DNA of 64,000 nt, from assembly GCF_045689235.1 (NCBI RefSeq), contig NZ_CP136864.1, positions 2,728,001 through 2,792,000 of the forward strand, read 5' to 3'. The number at the start of each line of letters is the position of its first letter. Position 1 is the first letter of the stretch. Below, piece by piece: positions 25,469 through 34,236 of this stretch. Origin of the DNA: Congregibacter variabilis. GTDB taxonomy: Bacteria > Pseudomonadota > Gammaproteobacteria > Pseudomonadales > Halieaceae. The position numbers and the translations under genes were made by a program. The notes below the pieces were generated by a model that saw only the letters and a list, made by a program, of their open reading frames with translations, was not told the origin of the DNA and did not search any database.

Positions 25469-27355
25469 GTGAGCGATTATTCTTCTGAATCTATTGAGGT
25501 TCTCACGGGCCTTGAACCGGTGCGCAAGCGCCCCGGAATGTATACCGATACCACGCGTCCCAATCACCTGGCTCAGGAGATTATCGATAACAGCGTTGAT
25601 GAGGCGCTGGCGGGTTTTGCGCGGCAGATAGACGTAGTGCTGCATAGCGATGGTTCTCTGTCAGCCAGTGACGATGGTCGCGGTATGCCTGTGGATATGC
25701 ACCCGGAGCAAAAAAAGCCCGGTGTGGAGGTGATTCTTTGCACCCTGCATGCCGGGGGTAAGTTCTCCAGCAAAAACTATCAGTTCAGTGGTGGTCTTCA
25801 CGGGGTGGGAGTGTCCGTGGTGAATGCGCTGTCAAAGCAGCTGACGGTGACTATTCGTCGAGACGGCGAGGTTCACCAGATGAGCTTTGCCGGCGGCGAA
25901 AAGACCTCAGAGCTCACGGTTATTGATACCTGCGGCAAGCGCAATACCGGCACCAATGTTCGGTTTACGCCAGACCCGCAGTATTTTGACTCCATTAATT
26001 TTTCCGTGCCCCGGCTCCAGCATGTGCTGCGTGCCAAAGCCGTGCTCTGCCCCGGGCTTCGGGTCACCTTTCTTGACGAAAAGAAAAACGAGAAAGAAGA
26101 GTGGTACTACGAAGACGGTCTCACCGACTATCTGTTGTCAGCCACCGATGGTTTCGCAACGTTGCCTGCAGAGCCTTTTACCGGCAGCTTCAGCGGCAGT
26201 ACCGAAGCTGTTGATTGGGCCGTGCAGTGGCTCCCCGAAGGCGGTGAGTTAATTACCGAGTCCTATGTAAATCTGATTCCCACCGCTCAGGGTGGTACGC
26301 ACGTTAACGGTCTGCGCACGGGTCTTTTGGATGCCATGCGGGATTTTTGCGAGATCCGCTCCCTGTTACCCCGCGGCGTAAAGCTTGCCCCTGATGACAT
26401 CTGGGAACGCTGTAGTTATGTGCTTTCGTCCAAGCTCGAAGATCCGCAGTTTTCGGGGCAGACAAAAGAGCGGCTGAGCTCCAGAGAGGCCGCGGCGTTT
26501 GTTTCCGGCGTTGCCAAAGATGCATTTAGTTTGTGGTTGAACCAGCACACCAGCGATGCCGAAGCGCTTGCAGAGCTGTGCATCAACACTGCCCAGCGCC
26601 GTTTGCGCAGCGCCAAAAAAGTCGTCCGCAAAAAGGTCAGCGCAGGCCCTGCACTGCCCGGCAAGTTGGCGGACTGCTCGGGCGAAGATATCTCTCGAAC
26701 TGAATTGTTTTTAGTAGAGGGTGACTCGGCGGGCGGCAGCGCCAAGCAGGCGAGAGATCGCGAGATTCAGGCGATCCTGCCACTACGCGGAAAGATCCTG
26801 AACACCTGGGAGGTGGACTCCCAGGAAATTCTGGCATCTCAGGAAGTACACAATATCTCCATAGCGCTGGGTATTGATCCGGCGGACGATGACCTTAGCG
26901 GGCTGCGTTACGGCAAGGTTTGCATTCTTGCCGATGCTGACTCCGACGGTCTGCACATTGCTACGCTGATCTGCGCACTGTTTGTGCGGCATTTTCGGGC
27001 TCTGGTATCGGCAGGTCATGTGTATGTGGCCATGCCGCCGCTGTATCGTATTGATATAGGCAAAGAGGTTTATTACGCCCTCGATGAGGCCGAAAAGCAG
27101 GGTGTTCTGGACCGTATCGAAGCCGAGAAGAAACGCGGCAAGGTCAATGTGCAGCGTTTTAAGGGCCTGGGAGAGATGAACCCCTTGCAGCTGCGCGAAA
27201 CCACCATGAGCCCCGATACCCGCCGCCTGGTCCAGCTGCGGCTGGAAGCCGGTGACGAAACCAACGAAATGCTGGATATGCTTCTGGCAAAAAAACGCGC
27301 GGGCGATCGCAAGTCCTGGTTAGAGACCAAGGGCGATTTGGCAGAGGTGCTATAA
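25469..27355 (+). CDS. parE: DNA topoisomerase IV subunit B
   Basis: 628 residues from GTG 25469 (VSDYSSESIEVLTGLEPVR), chosen because ParE homologues start just before SIEVLTG and because a likely -10 element covers the earlier ATG at 25433. GHKL ATPase motifs are intact: EIIDNSVDEAL (Mg-binding Asn), DDGRGMPVD, GGLHGVGVSVVNALS. The TOPRIM part has ELFLVEGDSAGGSAKQARDR and ADADSDGLHI. With ParC it decatenates daughter chromosomes. ParC is not in the window. Confidence 0.96.
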   Translation: MSDYSSESIEVLTGLEPVRKRPGMYTDTTRPNHLAQEIIDNSVDEALAGFARQIDVVLHSDGSLSASDDGRGMPVDMHPEQKKPGVEVILCTLHAGGKFSSKNYQFSGGLHGVGVSVVNALSKQLTVTIRRDGEVHQMSFAGGEKTSELTVIDTCGKRNTGTNVRFTPDPQYFDSINFSVPRLQHVLRAKAVLCPGLRVTFLDEKKNEKEEWYYEDGLTDYLLSATDGFATLPAEPFTGSFSGSTEAVDWAVQWLPEGGELITESYVNLIPTAQGGTHVNGLRTGLLDAMRDFCEIRSLLPRGVKLAPDDIWERCSYVLSSKLEDPQFSGQTKERLSSREAAAFVSGVAKDAFSLWLNQHTSDAEALAELCINTAQRRLRSAKKVVRKKVSAGPALPGKLADCSGEDISRTELFLVEGDSAGGSAKQARDREIQAILPLRGKILNTWEVDSQEILASQEVHNISIALGIDPADDDLSGLRYGKVCILADADSDGLHIATLICALFVRHFRALVSAGHVYVAMPPLYRIDIGKEVYYALDEAEKQGVLDRIEAEKKRGKVNVQRFKGLGEMNPLQLRETTMSPDTRRLVQLRLEAGDETNEMLDMLLAKKRAGDRKSWLETKGDLAEVL

Positions 27356-27400
27356 CGCTAAAACCAAAAACAAGGCCGGTGAGATAGAGGCAGTAGAGCA

Positions 27401-27916
27401 GTGAGTACTTATGTCGCCCTGCTAAGGGGTATCAATGTCGGCGGCAACAACCCGCTTCCTATGAAGGCTCTAAAGCTGTGCCTGCAAGACGCTGGCTACA
27501 GCAACGTTCAGACCTACATCCAAAGCGGTAATATCGTTCTTGACGCAGACACAAATCCTAAGGACGAGCTTGGCCCATTGATCGAGAAATCTTTTGGAAT
27601 TGAGCCAGCCATCATGGTGATGGCCAAGGAAGAATTCTCTGCGGCGCACACCACGAACCCATTTGAGGGCGCCGGGAATACTATCCACTTTTACTTCTGT
27701 GACGCCGAGCCGGCGTTAGATCAGCCGAAACTTGATTTGCTATTAGCAAGCTCAGAAAGCTACGCACTGCATGGCAAGGTGTTTTATCTCCACGCTCCTG
27801 ACGGCATAGGGCGCTCAAAGCTTGTGGCAAACATTGAGTCTTGCCTAGGCGTGGCCGCGACGGGACGCAATTTGAATACCGTAGGCAAAATCGCAAGCAT
27901 GCTGGGAGCTGATTAG
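27401..27916 (+). CDS. DUF1697 family protein
   Basis: 171 residues from a GTG at 27401. The opening YVALLRGINVGGNNPLPM, LCLQDAGYSNVQTYIQSGNIVL and a C-terminal NLNTVGKIASMLG segment are the conserved blocks of the DUF1697 family, small cytoplasmic alpha/beta proteins without a known function. It is followed after 2 bases by the next reading frame, implying coupling. No catalytic site can be assigned. Confidence 0.85.
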   Translation: MSTYVALLRGINVGGNNPLPMKALKLCLQDAGYSNVQTYIQSGNIVLDADTNPKDELGPLIEKSFGIEPAIMVMAKEEFSAAHTTNPFEGAGNTIHFYFCDAEPALDQPKLDLLLASSESYALHGKVFYLHAPDGIGRSKLVANIESCLGVAATGRNLNTVGKIASMLGAD

Positions 27917-27918
27917 TC

Positions 27919-28275
27919 GTGCGCAAAACCGACAAGAAGATAGACCGAGATTTGAGCGCGGCTCTTACCCGTGTATGCCATGTGGCGCTGGAGACGGTTC
28001 CGGGGTTTGCGTGGATAACGCACTTCGTCAATTACCAGAACTTTCCAAGGTCGCTGGTTATTGTGAGCGTGTTCGAGACGGATGAGCTATTGCGAGCCGC
28101 CTGTGCCTTGCAGTTGGATCAGACATTGTCGGACTTGATTGAGACCGAGCTCAAAGCGATCAACATTCCCATAAACCCCAAAGACGGGCAGCTCCGCTGT
28201 GATAGCGAGGAGGCCTGCGAGCGGGAAAACGATGGTGACTGGCTGCAGCGATACCGATACCCCCAGCTGCACTAA
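27919..28275 (+). CDS. Conserved hypothetical protein
   Basis: 118 residues from a GTG at 27919, two bases after the DUF1697 stop. I do not assign it a function. The motif MRKTDKKIDRDLSAALTRVC, then GFAWITHFVNYQNFP and SLVIVSVFETDE, looks like a compact alpha/beta protein. Similar gammaproteobacterial proteins are often labelled Fis-family regulators, but no helix-turn-helix is visible here. Composition matches its neighbours. Confidence 0.6.
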   Translation: MRKTDKKIDRDLSAALTRVCHVALETVPGFAWITHFVNYQNFPRSLVIVSVFETDELLRAACALQLDQTLSDLIETELKAINIPINPKDGQLRCDSEEACERENDGDWLQRYRYPQLH

Positions 28276-28405
28276 GCGTATGTTGTGTTCGCCAAATCGC
28301 TGTCGATACGCTACTTTCGTGTTTTGAGTATCGCGTGGAAACTGACACACAGCGTGGGCGCGATAAAACAGCGTAGGACTTAGCCAGCGGGCAGGAGAGC
28401 TTCAG

Positions 28406-29830
28406 GTGCATAAAGACTTTGCAATGGGTTTGGGCAACACGGTGATTCGAAAGTTAACGAGATCTCTTGGGCGAGGCTCGCTTGCAGTGCTGTTGGCCAC
28501 CGCTTTACCGGCCGCTGCACAAACCCTCGATGATGAGGCCGTGGATTGGCTGCAGGCATTTTTGAAGATCGACACCATTAATCCTCCGGGTAATGAGTCC
28601 CGGGCGGTGGATTTTTACAGCAAGATTTTTGATGCCGAAGGCATCTCCTGGCAGTCCGCAGAGAGCGCTCCGGGTCGCGGCAACATCTGGGCGCGCATTG
28701 AGGGGGGCGATGAGCCTGCACTGATCCTTTTGCAGCATACCGACGTTGTACCCGCCGACCCCAAGTACTGGACCACGGACCCGCTGTCCGGAGAGATTCG
28801 CGATGGCTACATCTGGGGCCGCGGTGCCATCGACATGAAGGGCACAGGCGTTACTCAGCTGGCTACATTTTTGAGTCTGCACCGTGCGGGCAAGCCCTTG
28901 AATCGTGACGTGGTGTTTGTTGCCACGGCCGATGAAGAAGCTGGAGGCCTTTACGGCGCGGGTTGGCTCCTCAAGAACCACCCAGAGGTATTTGATAACG
29001 CCGGATTACTGCTCAATGAGGGTGGTAGCGGACGATTGACGGCCAAGGGCGAGACCATATTCTCCGTAGAGCTTACTCAAAAAGTGCCGGTTTGGCTGCG
29101 ACTCACCGCCATCGACAGGCCCGGACACGGCTCTATGCCGTATCCCACATCCTCGGTGACGCGGGTGGTGCAGGCGATGGAAATCATGCGAACTAACCCA
29201 TTCCCGGCGCGAATCATTCCGCCGGTGGATGCCATGTTCAGAAGTATTGCGCAAAGCGCTGAGCCAGAGTGGGCGCCATCCTTTGCCAATATGGCCGAGT
29301 CTATCGAAGAGCCTGGGTTTCTAAAGCGTCTTCAGGACTTTTCACCGCCTATGCATGCGCTGACTCGGGACACCTGCTCTATCACACGGCTGTCGGCATC
29401 TAACAAAATCAATGTTGTTCCCCCGGAGTCCTGGGGAGAGATCGATTGCCGCATTCTGCCCGACAAGGCGGTGGATACTTTTGTAGAAGAGGTTCGGGAG
29501 TTGGTGGCGCCCAGCGGTGTAGAGGTGGAAGTGCTTATGGCTTTTTCGCCGGCGATTACTGATACCGGCTCTAGACTTTATAGCGCGATTACCGACATCA
29601 CCGCCGAACGTCACCCGGGTTCGCGGGTAATGCCGTCGGTCTCAGCGGGTTTTACCGATAGTCACTTTACGCGCGATGCCGGCATTGCCAGCTATGGATT
29701 TACGCCGACCATCATTCCTGAGGCCGAAATGGTTCGGATCCACGGGAATGACGAGCGTATCAGCGAAGCTGCGTTTCGCGCCGGCGTCGATGATCACTTA
29801 GCGATCATCGAGGCAGTGGTTTACGACTGA
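28406..29830 (+). CDS. Secreted M20/M25/M40-family metallopeptidase
   Basis: 474 residues from GTG 28406 (GGAG nine bases upstream); ATG 28424 is an alternative. A basic start and hydrophobic core ending ALPAAAQ form a Sec signal peptide, so the enzyme should be periplasmic. The M20 fold carries metal and catalytic residues in LLQHTDVVPADP (His, Asp), GRGAIDMKG (bridging Asp), ATADEEAGG (catalytic Glu) and GFTDSHFTRD near the C-terminus. It probably removes terminal amino acids or acyl groups from peptides or amides; substrate unknown. Converges with and overlaps the next gene by 10 bases. Confidence 0.9.
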   Translation: MHKDFAMGLGNTVIRKLTRSLGRGSLAVLLATALPAAAQTLDDEAVDWLQAFLKIDTINPPGNESRAVDFYSKIFDAEGISWQSAESAPGRGNIWARIEGGDEPALILLQHTDVVPADPKYWTTDPLSGEIRDGYIWGRGAIDMKGTGVTQLATFLSLHRAGKPLNRDVVFVATADEEAGGLYGAGWLLKNHPEVFDNAGLLLNEGGSGRLTAKGETIFSVELTQKVPVWLRLTAIDRPGHGSMPYPTSSVTRVVQAMEIMRTNPFPARIIPPVDAMFRSIAQSAEPEWAPSFANMAESIEEPGFLKRLQDFSPPMHALTRDTCSITRLSASNKINVVPPESWGEIDCRILPDKAVDTFVEEVRELVAPSGVEVEVLMAFSPAITDTGSRLYSAITDITAERHPGSRVMPSVSAGFTDSHFTRDAGIASYGFTPTIIPEAEMVRIHGNDERISEAAFRAGVDDHLAIIEAVVYD

Positions 29831-30501
29831 CGGCGACGCCACATTAGCAGTGCGCCGATAGCCATCAGAGGGAGTGAGCCTGGGACGGGGACAGCGTTGA
29901 CTTCAAGTGTCTGCCATTCTGAGGGCTCAGGCAGTCTGCTGCGCTGCAGTGTTTGAACTGTGTTTGTGTCCCAGGTGCGATATTGCGCTGAGTTAATGCC
30001 ATCGCAGCAGCCCTCAAAACCGAGCAGTGTGAGGGAGAACTTGCCGACATCTTCCAGGACATAGTTTTTTACTTCAGATTTCTTGTTCCAGTTTTTAGCC
30101 CACCAGATGTCCTCGTTGAAGTACTTAACTGACGCATCTTTGGAGTCCGCAACAATAAATCCACCGCGCCCCCAGTCGAGTCCGAACTGGAACTCAGCAG
30201 CTCCGGTCAAACTCCCGGCGATTGTGTAAAGCGCACCGTAGTTTCTCTTGCCGCCGCCACAGGTGCCACTGTAGCTAACGCCCTCAAACGCATCGAGATC
30301 TTCGTTGCAAACTGAGCCCTCGCTGGACTCAAAGGCGTTTAATGCCTTCGCGAAGTTCTCATCCCCGGTACCTTTGAGGTTTCGTGCAGAAAATTTTGTG
30401 CTGACCATCTGTACATTGATGGAATCAATAACAAGTCCTGCGCTGGCTATACCTGAACAGGTGGCGAGAGCGAGGCCGGCAATAAGATTTGAGTAACGCA
30501 T
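29821..30501 (-). CDS. Exported protein with PEP-CTERM-like sorting signal
   Basis: 226 residues from ATG 30501. A Sec signal peptide (MRYSNLIAGLALATCSGIASA) opens the protein. The C-terminus ends in VPVPGSLPLMAIGALLMWRR plus QS: a VP-x-P motif, a transmembrane stretch and an Arg cluster, the tripartite PEP-CTERM-like signal recognised by exosortase/archaeosortase systems. The middle contains Cys pairs (SYSGTCGGGK, GFEGCCDG) that may form disulfides. The protein is therefore predicted to be anchored or processed at the cell surface, perhaps with exopolysaccharide. No exosortase gene is in the window. Confidence 0.75.
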   Translation of the reverse strand: MRYSNLIAGLALATCSGIASAGLVIDSINVQMVSTKFSARNLKGTGDENFAKALNAFESSEGSVCNEDLDAFEGVSYSGTCGGGKRNYGALYTIAGSLTGAAEFQFGLDWGRGGFIVADSKDASVKYFNEDIWWAKNWNKKSEVKNYVLEDVGKFSLTLLGFEGCCDGINSAQYRTWDTNTVQTLQRSRLPEPSEWQTLEVNAVPVPGSLPLMAIGALLMWRRRQS

Positions 30502-30727
30502 GAGTTGGTGCTTGTGTTTGGATTTGCGGTGATTGAGCCCTAATTGCATCAAGAGCACACGTCGCCAGCCGCTGCTGTGCGAGCTGCATCACTTTTCGGC
30601 GCTTTTGCACTCAAAAATTGTGATTCAGATCTCAGTGCACCGGCCCTACAGATCCCGCAGTCCCTTTGACCTTGAAATCATTGCACCGGAGAATGCTGTG
30701 CCGTACGCGTATATTTTTGAGGCTTGA

Positions 30728-31135
30728 ATGAGCACGAGTAAACAGTGGCAATTACATCCTACGCTCGCCAAGGACTGTCACAGGGTCCGCACAAGTTCTT
30801 CAGCGGAGCTGCTCTTACATCGCAACGCCGCCTTGCACTGGTTCATTCTTGTGCCCCATACAGACTCGATAGATCTACTGGATTTACCGGCGGATGAGCG
30901 TGAGGGTCTGCTGAGCGAAGCAAGTCGGATCAACCACTATTTGAAGGAGACCTTCGCATACCCCCGGGTAAACGTTGGTGCTCTGGGTTTGGTCGTTCCT
31001 CAGCTGCATCTGCATGTTATCGGGCGGCGGGAGGGCGACCCCTGCTGGCCAGCACCGGTGTGGGGAAACCTTGAGATGTCCGCCGAGTATTCCAGCGCGC
31101 AAGTTGATCAGGTAAGGGCCGATTTAGCTGAATGA
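30728..31135 (+). CDS. HIT-family nucleotide-binding protein
   Basis: 135 residues. The HIT motif reads QLHLHVIGR, with Gln in the place of the first His of the usual HxHxH, as in a common gammaproteobacterial HIT subgroup. The fold residues WFILVPHTD and NVGALGLVVPQ match. HIT proteins hydrolyse or transfer from nucleotide phosphodi- or phosphoramidates; the specific substrate is unknown. The start ATG follows an A/T-rich upstream stretch; no clear Shine-Dalgarno. Confidence 0.85.
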   Translation: MSTSKQWQLHPTLAKDCHRVRTSSSAELLLHRNAALHWFILVPHTDSIDLLDLPADEREGLLSEASRINHYLKETFAYPRVNVGALGLVVPQLHLHVIGRREGDPCWPAPVWGNLEMSAEYSSAQVDQVRADLAE

Positions 31136-31274
31136 CGCACAGCGTATCGATAACCGAGCTCCCATTACCCCTGATGATGTTTATTAATGCTCTGTTCTCT
31201 CGTAGTAGCGCTTGAAACTTTTACCCCGCAGCCCGATCATGGCGGTCCTTGGTTAATAAAAACGAGAAACTGCC

Positions 31275-32273
31275 ATGCTCATTGTTGAGTCCTATACCAT
31301 CGCCGTCGCGATGTGCCTGATTACCATGCTCTGCTGGGGGTCCTGGGCGAACACCCAAAAGCTCGCCAGCAACGAGTGGCAGTTCCAGCTCTTCTATTGG
31401 GATTACTCTCTGGGTGTTCTGCTGCTGACACTGCTGTTCGCATTTACCATCGGCTCTACCGGCGAAGAAGGCCGAGCCTTTATGCCTGATATCTCTCAGG
31501 CAGGTTCAGATGCCATCCAATCCGCCTTGATCGGTGGCGTTGTCTTTAACCTCGCTAACATTCTGCTGGTTACGGCGATTGATATTGCCGGTATGGCTGT
31601 GGCATTCCCGGTTGCTATCGGTCTGGCTCTGGTTATCGGCGTTGTGAGCAACTACCTGGCAGAGCCGCTCGGTGATCCGGTGTTTTTGTTTGCGGGTGTG
31701 GGTCTGGTCACCGCTGCGATTATCGTCTGCGCACTGATTTATGCGCGATTGCCGCAGGATGAAGGGCGCTCCGTGGGTAAAGGCCTGGCAATCTCTGTGA
31801 TCGCCGGCATCGCTATGGGATTTTTCTATCGCTTTGTCGCGGCTTCTATCTCTATGGATTTTGCGAACCCCGAAGCGGGTCTCATGACGCCCTACAGCGC
31901 TGGCGTTGTGTTTGCGGTGGGATTACTTGTCTCGAACGTTATTTGGCTTGTGCCACTAATGTACAAGCCTATCTCGGGTGAGGTTGCGCCCATCGGTGAG
32001 TACTTCAGTAAGGGAACCCCGCGCTTGCACCTGGTAGGTATTTTGGGCGGTGCGATTTGGTGTGTCGGCTTCTCTTTTAGCTTTATCGCATCGGGCGCCG
32101 CAGGTCCTGCGATCTCCTATGGTCTAGGTCAGGGCGCAACCATGGTGGCGGCTTTCTGGGGCGTGTTTATCTGGAAAGAGTTCAAAGACGCACCGGCCGG
32201 CACATCCAGCATGATCACCGCGATGTTCGCCTTGTTCTTTGTCGGTCTTGGGCTGATCGTTTACTCGAGGTAA
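31275..32273 (+). CDS. GRP-family (DMT superfamily) sugar transporter, possibly ribose/deoxyribose
   Basis: 332 residues with about ten hydrophobic segments. MLCWGSWANTQKL at residues 17-29 is the start motif of the glucose/ribose porter type of DMT carriers, and later glycine-rich helices (GQGATMVAAFWGVFIWKEF) match the C-terminal half. Neighbouring deoC and rbsK suggest pentose uptake, so ribose or deoxyribose is a reasonable but unproven substrate. A ribosome site is weak (aacgagaaactgccATG). The next 188 bases on the same strand contain a large structured element. Confidence 0.75.
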   Translation: MLIVESYTIAVAMCLITMLCWGSWANTQKLASNEWQFQLFYWDYSLGVLLLTLLFAFTIGSTGEEGRAFMPDISQAGSDAIQSALIGGVVFNLANILLVTAIDIAGMAVAFPVAIGLALVIGVVSNYLAEPLGDPVFLFAGVGLVTAAIIVCALIYARLPQDEGRSVGKGLAISVIAGIAMGFFYRFVAASISMDFANPEAGLMTPYSAGVVFAVGLLVSNVIWLVPLMYKPISGEVAPIGEYFSKGTPRLHLVGILGGAIWCVGFSFSFIASGAAGPAISYGLGQGATMVAAFWGVFIWKEFKDAPAGTSSMITAMFALFFVGLGLIVYSR

Positions 32274-32291
32274 GGCGCTGGCTCTTTGCAC

Positions 32292-32442
32292 GGTCTGGAG
32301 CGCGATGCAGGTTGCTGCGATAAGGGGGCGTCGGCGTCCATGGAGAGTCTGCCCCTGTTTATGGGTATGGACGCCGCCGAGCTGCCATGGATGGCGCTTT
32401 TTGCGACCCCCGAATGCAGTGGCCTGTGTCGCGCTCCAGACT
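32292..32442 (+). ncRNA. Candidate structured RNA in the 3' region of the sugar transporter
   Basis: Bases 32293-32305 pair perfectly with 32429-32441 (GTCTGGAGCGCGA with TCGCGCTCCAGAC). The pairing continues inward to 32328/32407 using six G-U pairs (for example 32312-32314 with 32420-32422) and short Watson-Crick runs. Inside, two more hairpins form: 32332-32341 with 32367-32376 (ten perfect pairs), and 32380-32398 with bulged T at 32383 and a TGGA tetraloop, followed by TTTTT (32398-32402). This gives a three-way junction. Bases 32337-32343 can also pair with 32385-32391, an alternative fold. G-U pairing favours the plus-strand RNA. It fits no known riboswitch or RNA I can name. Could be an extended terminator, a regulatory RNA, or a MITE-like repeat. 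Confidence 0.5.
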
Positions 32443-32461
32443 CGCTAAGATGCACGGGGGC

Positions 32462-33148
32462 CTAGTAGCCTTCTGACCCCGTCCCACCGGTAACAATCGC
32501 CACTCCCGCACTGCAGCCCAGGCGATTAGCGCCGGCCTCCAGCATGGCTATCGCGGTTTCTCGATCTCGAATTCCACCGGACGCTTTGACGCCAAGATCA
32601 GGGCCCACCACGCTGCGCATCAGGGCAATGTCCTCAACGGTGGCGCCGCCGGTACTGAATCCTGTGGACGTTTTTACAAAGGCTACGCCCAGATCACGAC
32701 AGATTTCGCAGGCCAGGCGCTTGTGCGACTCGGTGAGCAGGCAGGTCTCCAAAATGACTTTTAGCGGGGTGTCCGCGCAGCTTGCCAAAATCGTGGCTAT
32801 GCCATCGCGAACGAGTTTCCAGTCTCCCGCGAGGGCATCGCCAATGGACATCACCATGTCGATTTCGCCGGCGCCGGCATCAATGGCCTCGCGCGCCTCT
32901 GCAGCAGTTGCAGCGGGGAGTGATGCGCCTAAAGGAAATCCCACCACTGAGCAGGTTTTGACTGTACTGCCTGCAAGTGTCGCGGCTACCCGTGGGACCC
33001 AGAGGCTGTTAACGCACACTGCAGCAAACCGGTGTTCCAGCGCCTCCTCGCAAATGCGATCGATGTCCACTGCGCGGGCCTCGGGCTTGAGCAGGGTGTG
33101 ATCGATGGCCGCTGCGATGGCAGCGTTGTCATAACTGTTGCTATCCAT
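32462..33148 (-). CDS. deoC: Deoxyribose-phosphate aldolase
   Basis: 228 residues of the DeoC class I aldolase barrel. The Schiff-base lysine sits in FVKTSTGFSTGGAT, with a second lysine in GVKASGGIRD; the N-terminal IDHTLLKPEA and VCVNSLWVP match the short bacterial DeoC form (about 220-230). It splits 2-deoxyribose-5-phosphate into acetaldehyde and glyceraldehyde-3-phosphate. It is transcribed away from rbsK and toward the transporter, forming a pentose-salvage neighbourhood. Confidence 0.94.
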   Translation of the reverse strand: MDSNSYDNAAIAAAIDHTLLKPEARAVDIDRICEEALEHRFAAVCVNSLWVPRVAATLAGSTVKTCSVVGFPLGASLPAATAAEAREAIDAGAGEIDMVMSIGDALAGDWKLVRDGIATILASCADTPLKVILETCLLTESHKRLACEICRDLGVAFVKTSTGFSTGGATVEDIALMRSVVGPDLGVKASGGIRDRETAIAMLEAGANRLGCSAGVAIVTGGTGSEGY

Positions 33149-33228
33149 GTATTAAGCCCTTGATGCAGACGAATTTAAGGTCGGTTAGGCTACACTGTCG
33201 CGCATCGAATAAGAACGGAAGCACACAT

Positions 33229-34146
33229 ATGAAAATTGCTGTTATCGGCTCCTGCATGGTCGACCTCATCGCCTATACCGACACCGTCCCCAAGGCTGGA
33301 GAAACGCTGGTCGCCAACGAATTTGCTATGGGTTGTGGGGGTAAGGGCGCGAATCAGGCCGTCGCAGCCTCGAAACTTGGCGCGGATGTCCTGATGATGG
33401 GCCGCGTAGGTGACGACGCCTTTGCCGACAATACGCTGGCTAACTTCGAGAAGTATGGCGTTAGTACAAAGCACGTGAACAAGGTTCCCGGTGTTTCCAG
33501 TGGCGTCGCGCCTATATGGGTAGATGCGGATTCTCAGAACCGTATTTTGATTATTCCTGGCGCCAACATGCACCTGCTTCCTGCTGATCTCCATGCTGCT
33601 GCCGAAGAGCTAAAACAATGCAGCATGATTATCCTGCAGCTGGAGATTCCTTTAGAGACCGTTTACGCGGCCATCGATTTTGGTAACAGCAATGGTATTC
33701 CCGTACTGCTGAACCCAGCGCCGGCGAGTACCGAGCTTGATATCGATTACGCCTGTCGTTGCGATTACTTCGTGCCTAACGAGACTGAACTGGAGATTCT
33801 CACCGGCATGCCGGTAGGCAATGATGACGAGATTGCTGCCGCAGCTAGCACTCTTTTAGCAAAAGGACTCAAGAACCTCATTGTGACCCTTGGCGATAAG
33901 GGCGCATTGTGGATGCACGGTGATCAGCGACAGCATGTGAGTGCGCCCACGGTAAGCGCTGTGGATACGACCGGTGCCGGGGACGGATTTATTGGCTGCT
34001 TTGCCGCAGAGCTTGCGGCGGACACAGACGTTGCAACCGCACTTGGCCGTGCGGTGAGCTACGCCTCGCACAGTGTTACCGGCAAAGGTACGCAAACCTC
34101 CTATGCCACGGTAGACGAGTTTGCCAAGTGGCAGAGCTCACACTAA
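33229..34146 (+). CDS. rbsK: Ribokinase
   Basis: 305 residues from ATG 33229 of the PfkB/ribokinase family. The opening VIGSCMVDLIAYTD, GGKGANQAVAASKLG, the substrate segment NPAPAS and the DTTGAGDGFIGCF anion-hole motif with catalytic Asp are all present. It should phosphorylate ribose (or possibly deoxyribose) using ATP in the cytoplasm. Divergent from deoC with an 80-base intergenic region that may hold a shared control site. No ribose ABC genes or RbsD are present; the GRP-type transporter is the likely entry route. Confidence 0.92.
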   Translation: MKIAVIGSCMVDLIAYTDTVPKAGETLVANEFAMGCGGKGANQAVAASKLGADVLMMGRVGDDAFADNTLANFEKYGVSTKHVNKVPGVSSGVAPIWVDADSQNRILIIPGANMHLLPADLHAAAEELKQCSMIILQLEIPLETVYAAIDFGNSNGIPVLLNPAPASTELDIDYACRCDYFVPNETELEILTGMPVGNDDEIAAAASTLLAKGLKNLIVTLGDKGALWMHGDQRQHVSAPTVSAVDTTGAGDGFIGCFAAELAADTDVATALGRAVSYASHSVTGKGTQTSYATVDEFAKWQSSH

Positions 34147-34236
34147 AGCCAGGCGCCGACCTGTTAATGCGCAGGGAAGCTGCTAGCCTTTAGCTTGTTG
34201 TTAGAAAACTACGAAATAAACACGAGAGAAAATGCA

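Noticed and set aside
32292..32442. Integron attC site
   Set aside because: No GTTRRRY/RYYYAAC core ends, and no integrase or cassettes nearby.
32261..32455. 64-residue minus-strand frame inside the hairpin element
   Set aside because: The repeat arms explain the sequence; no ribosome site and low-complexity composition.
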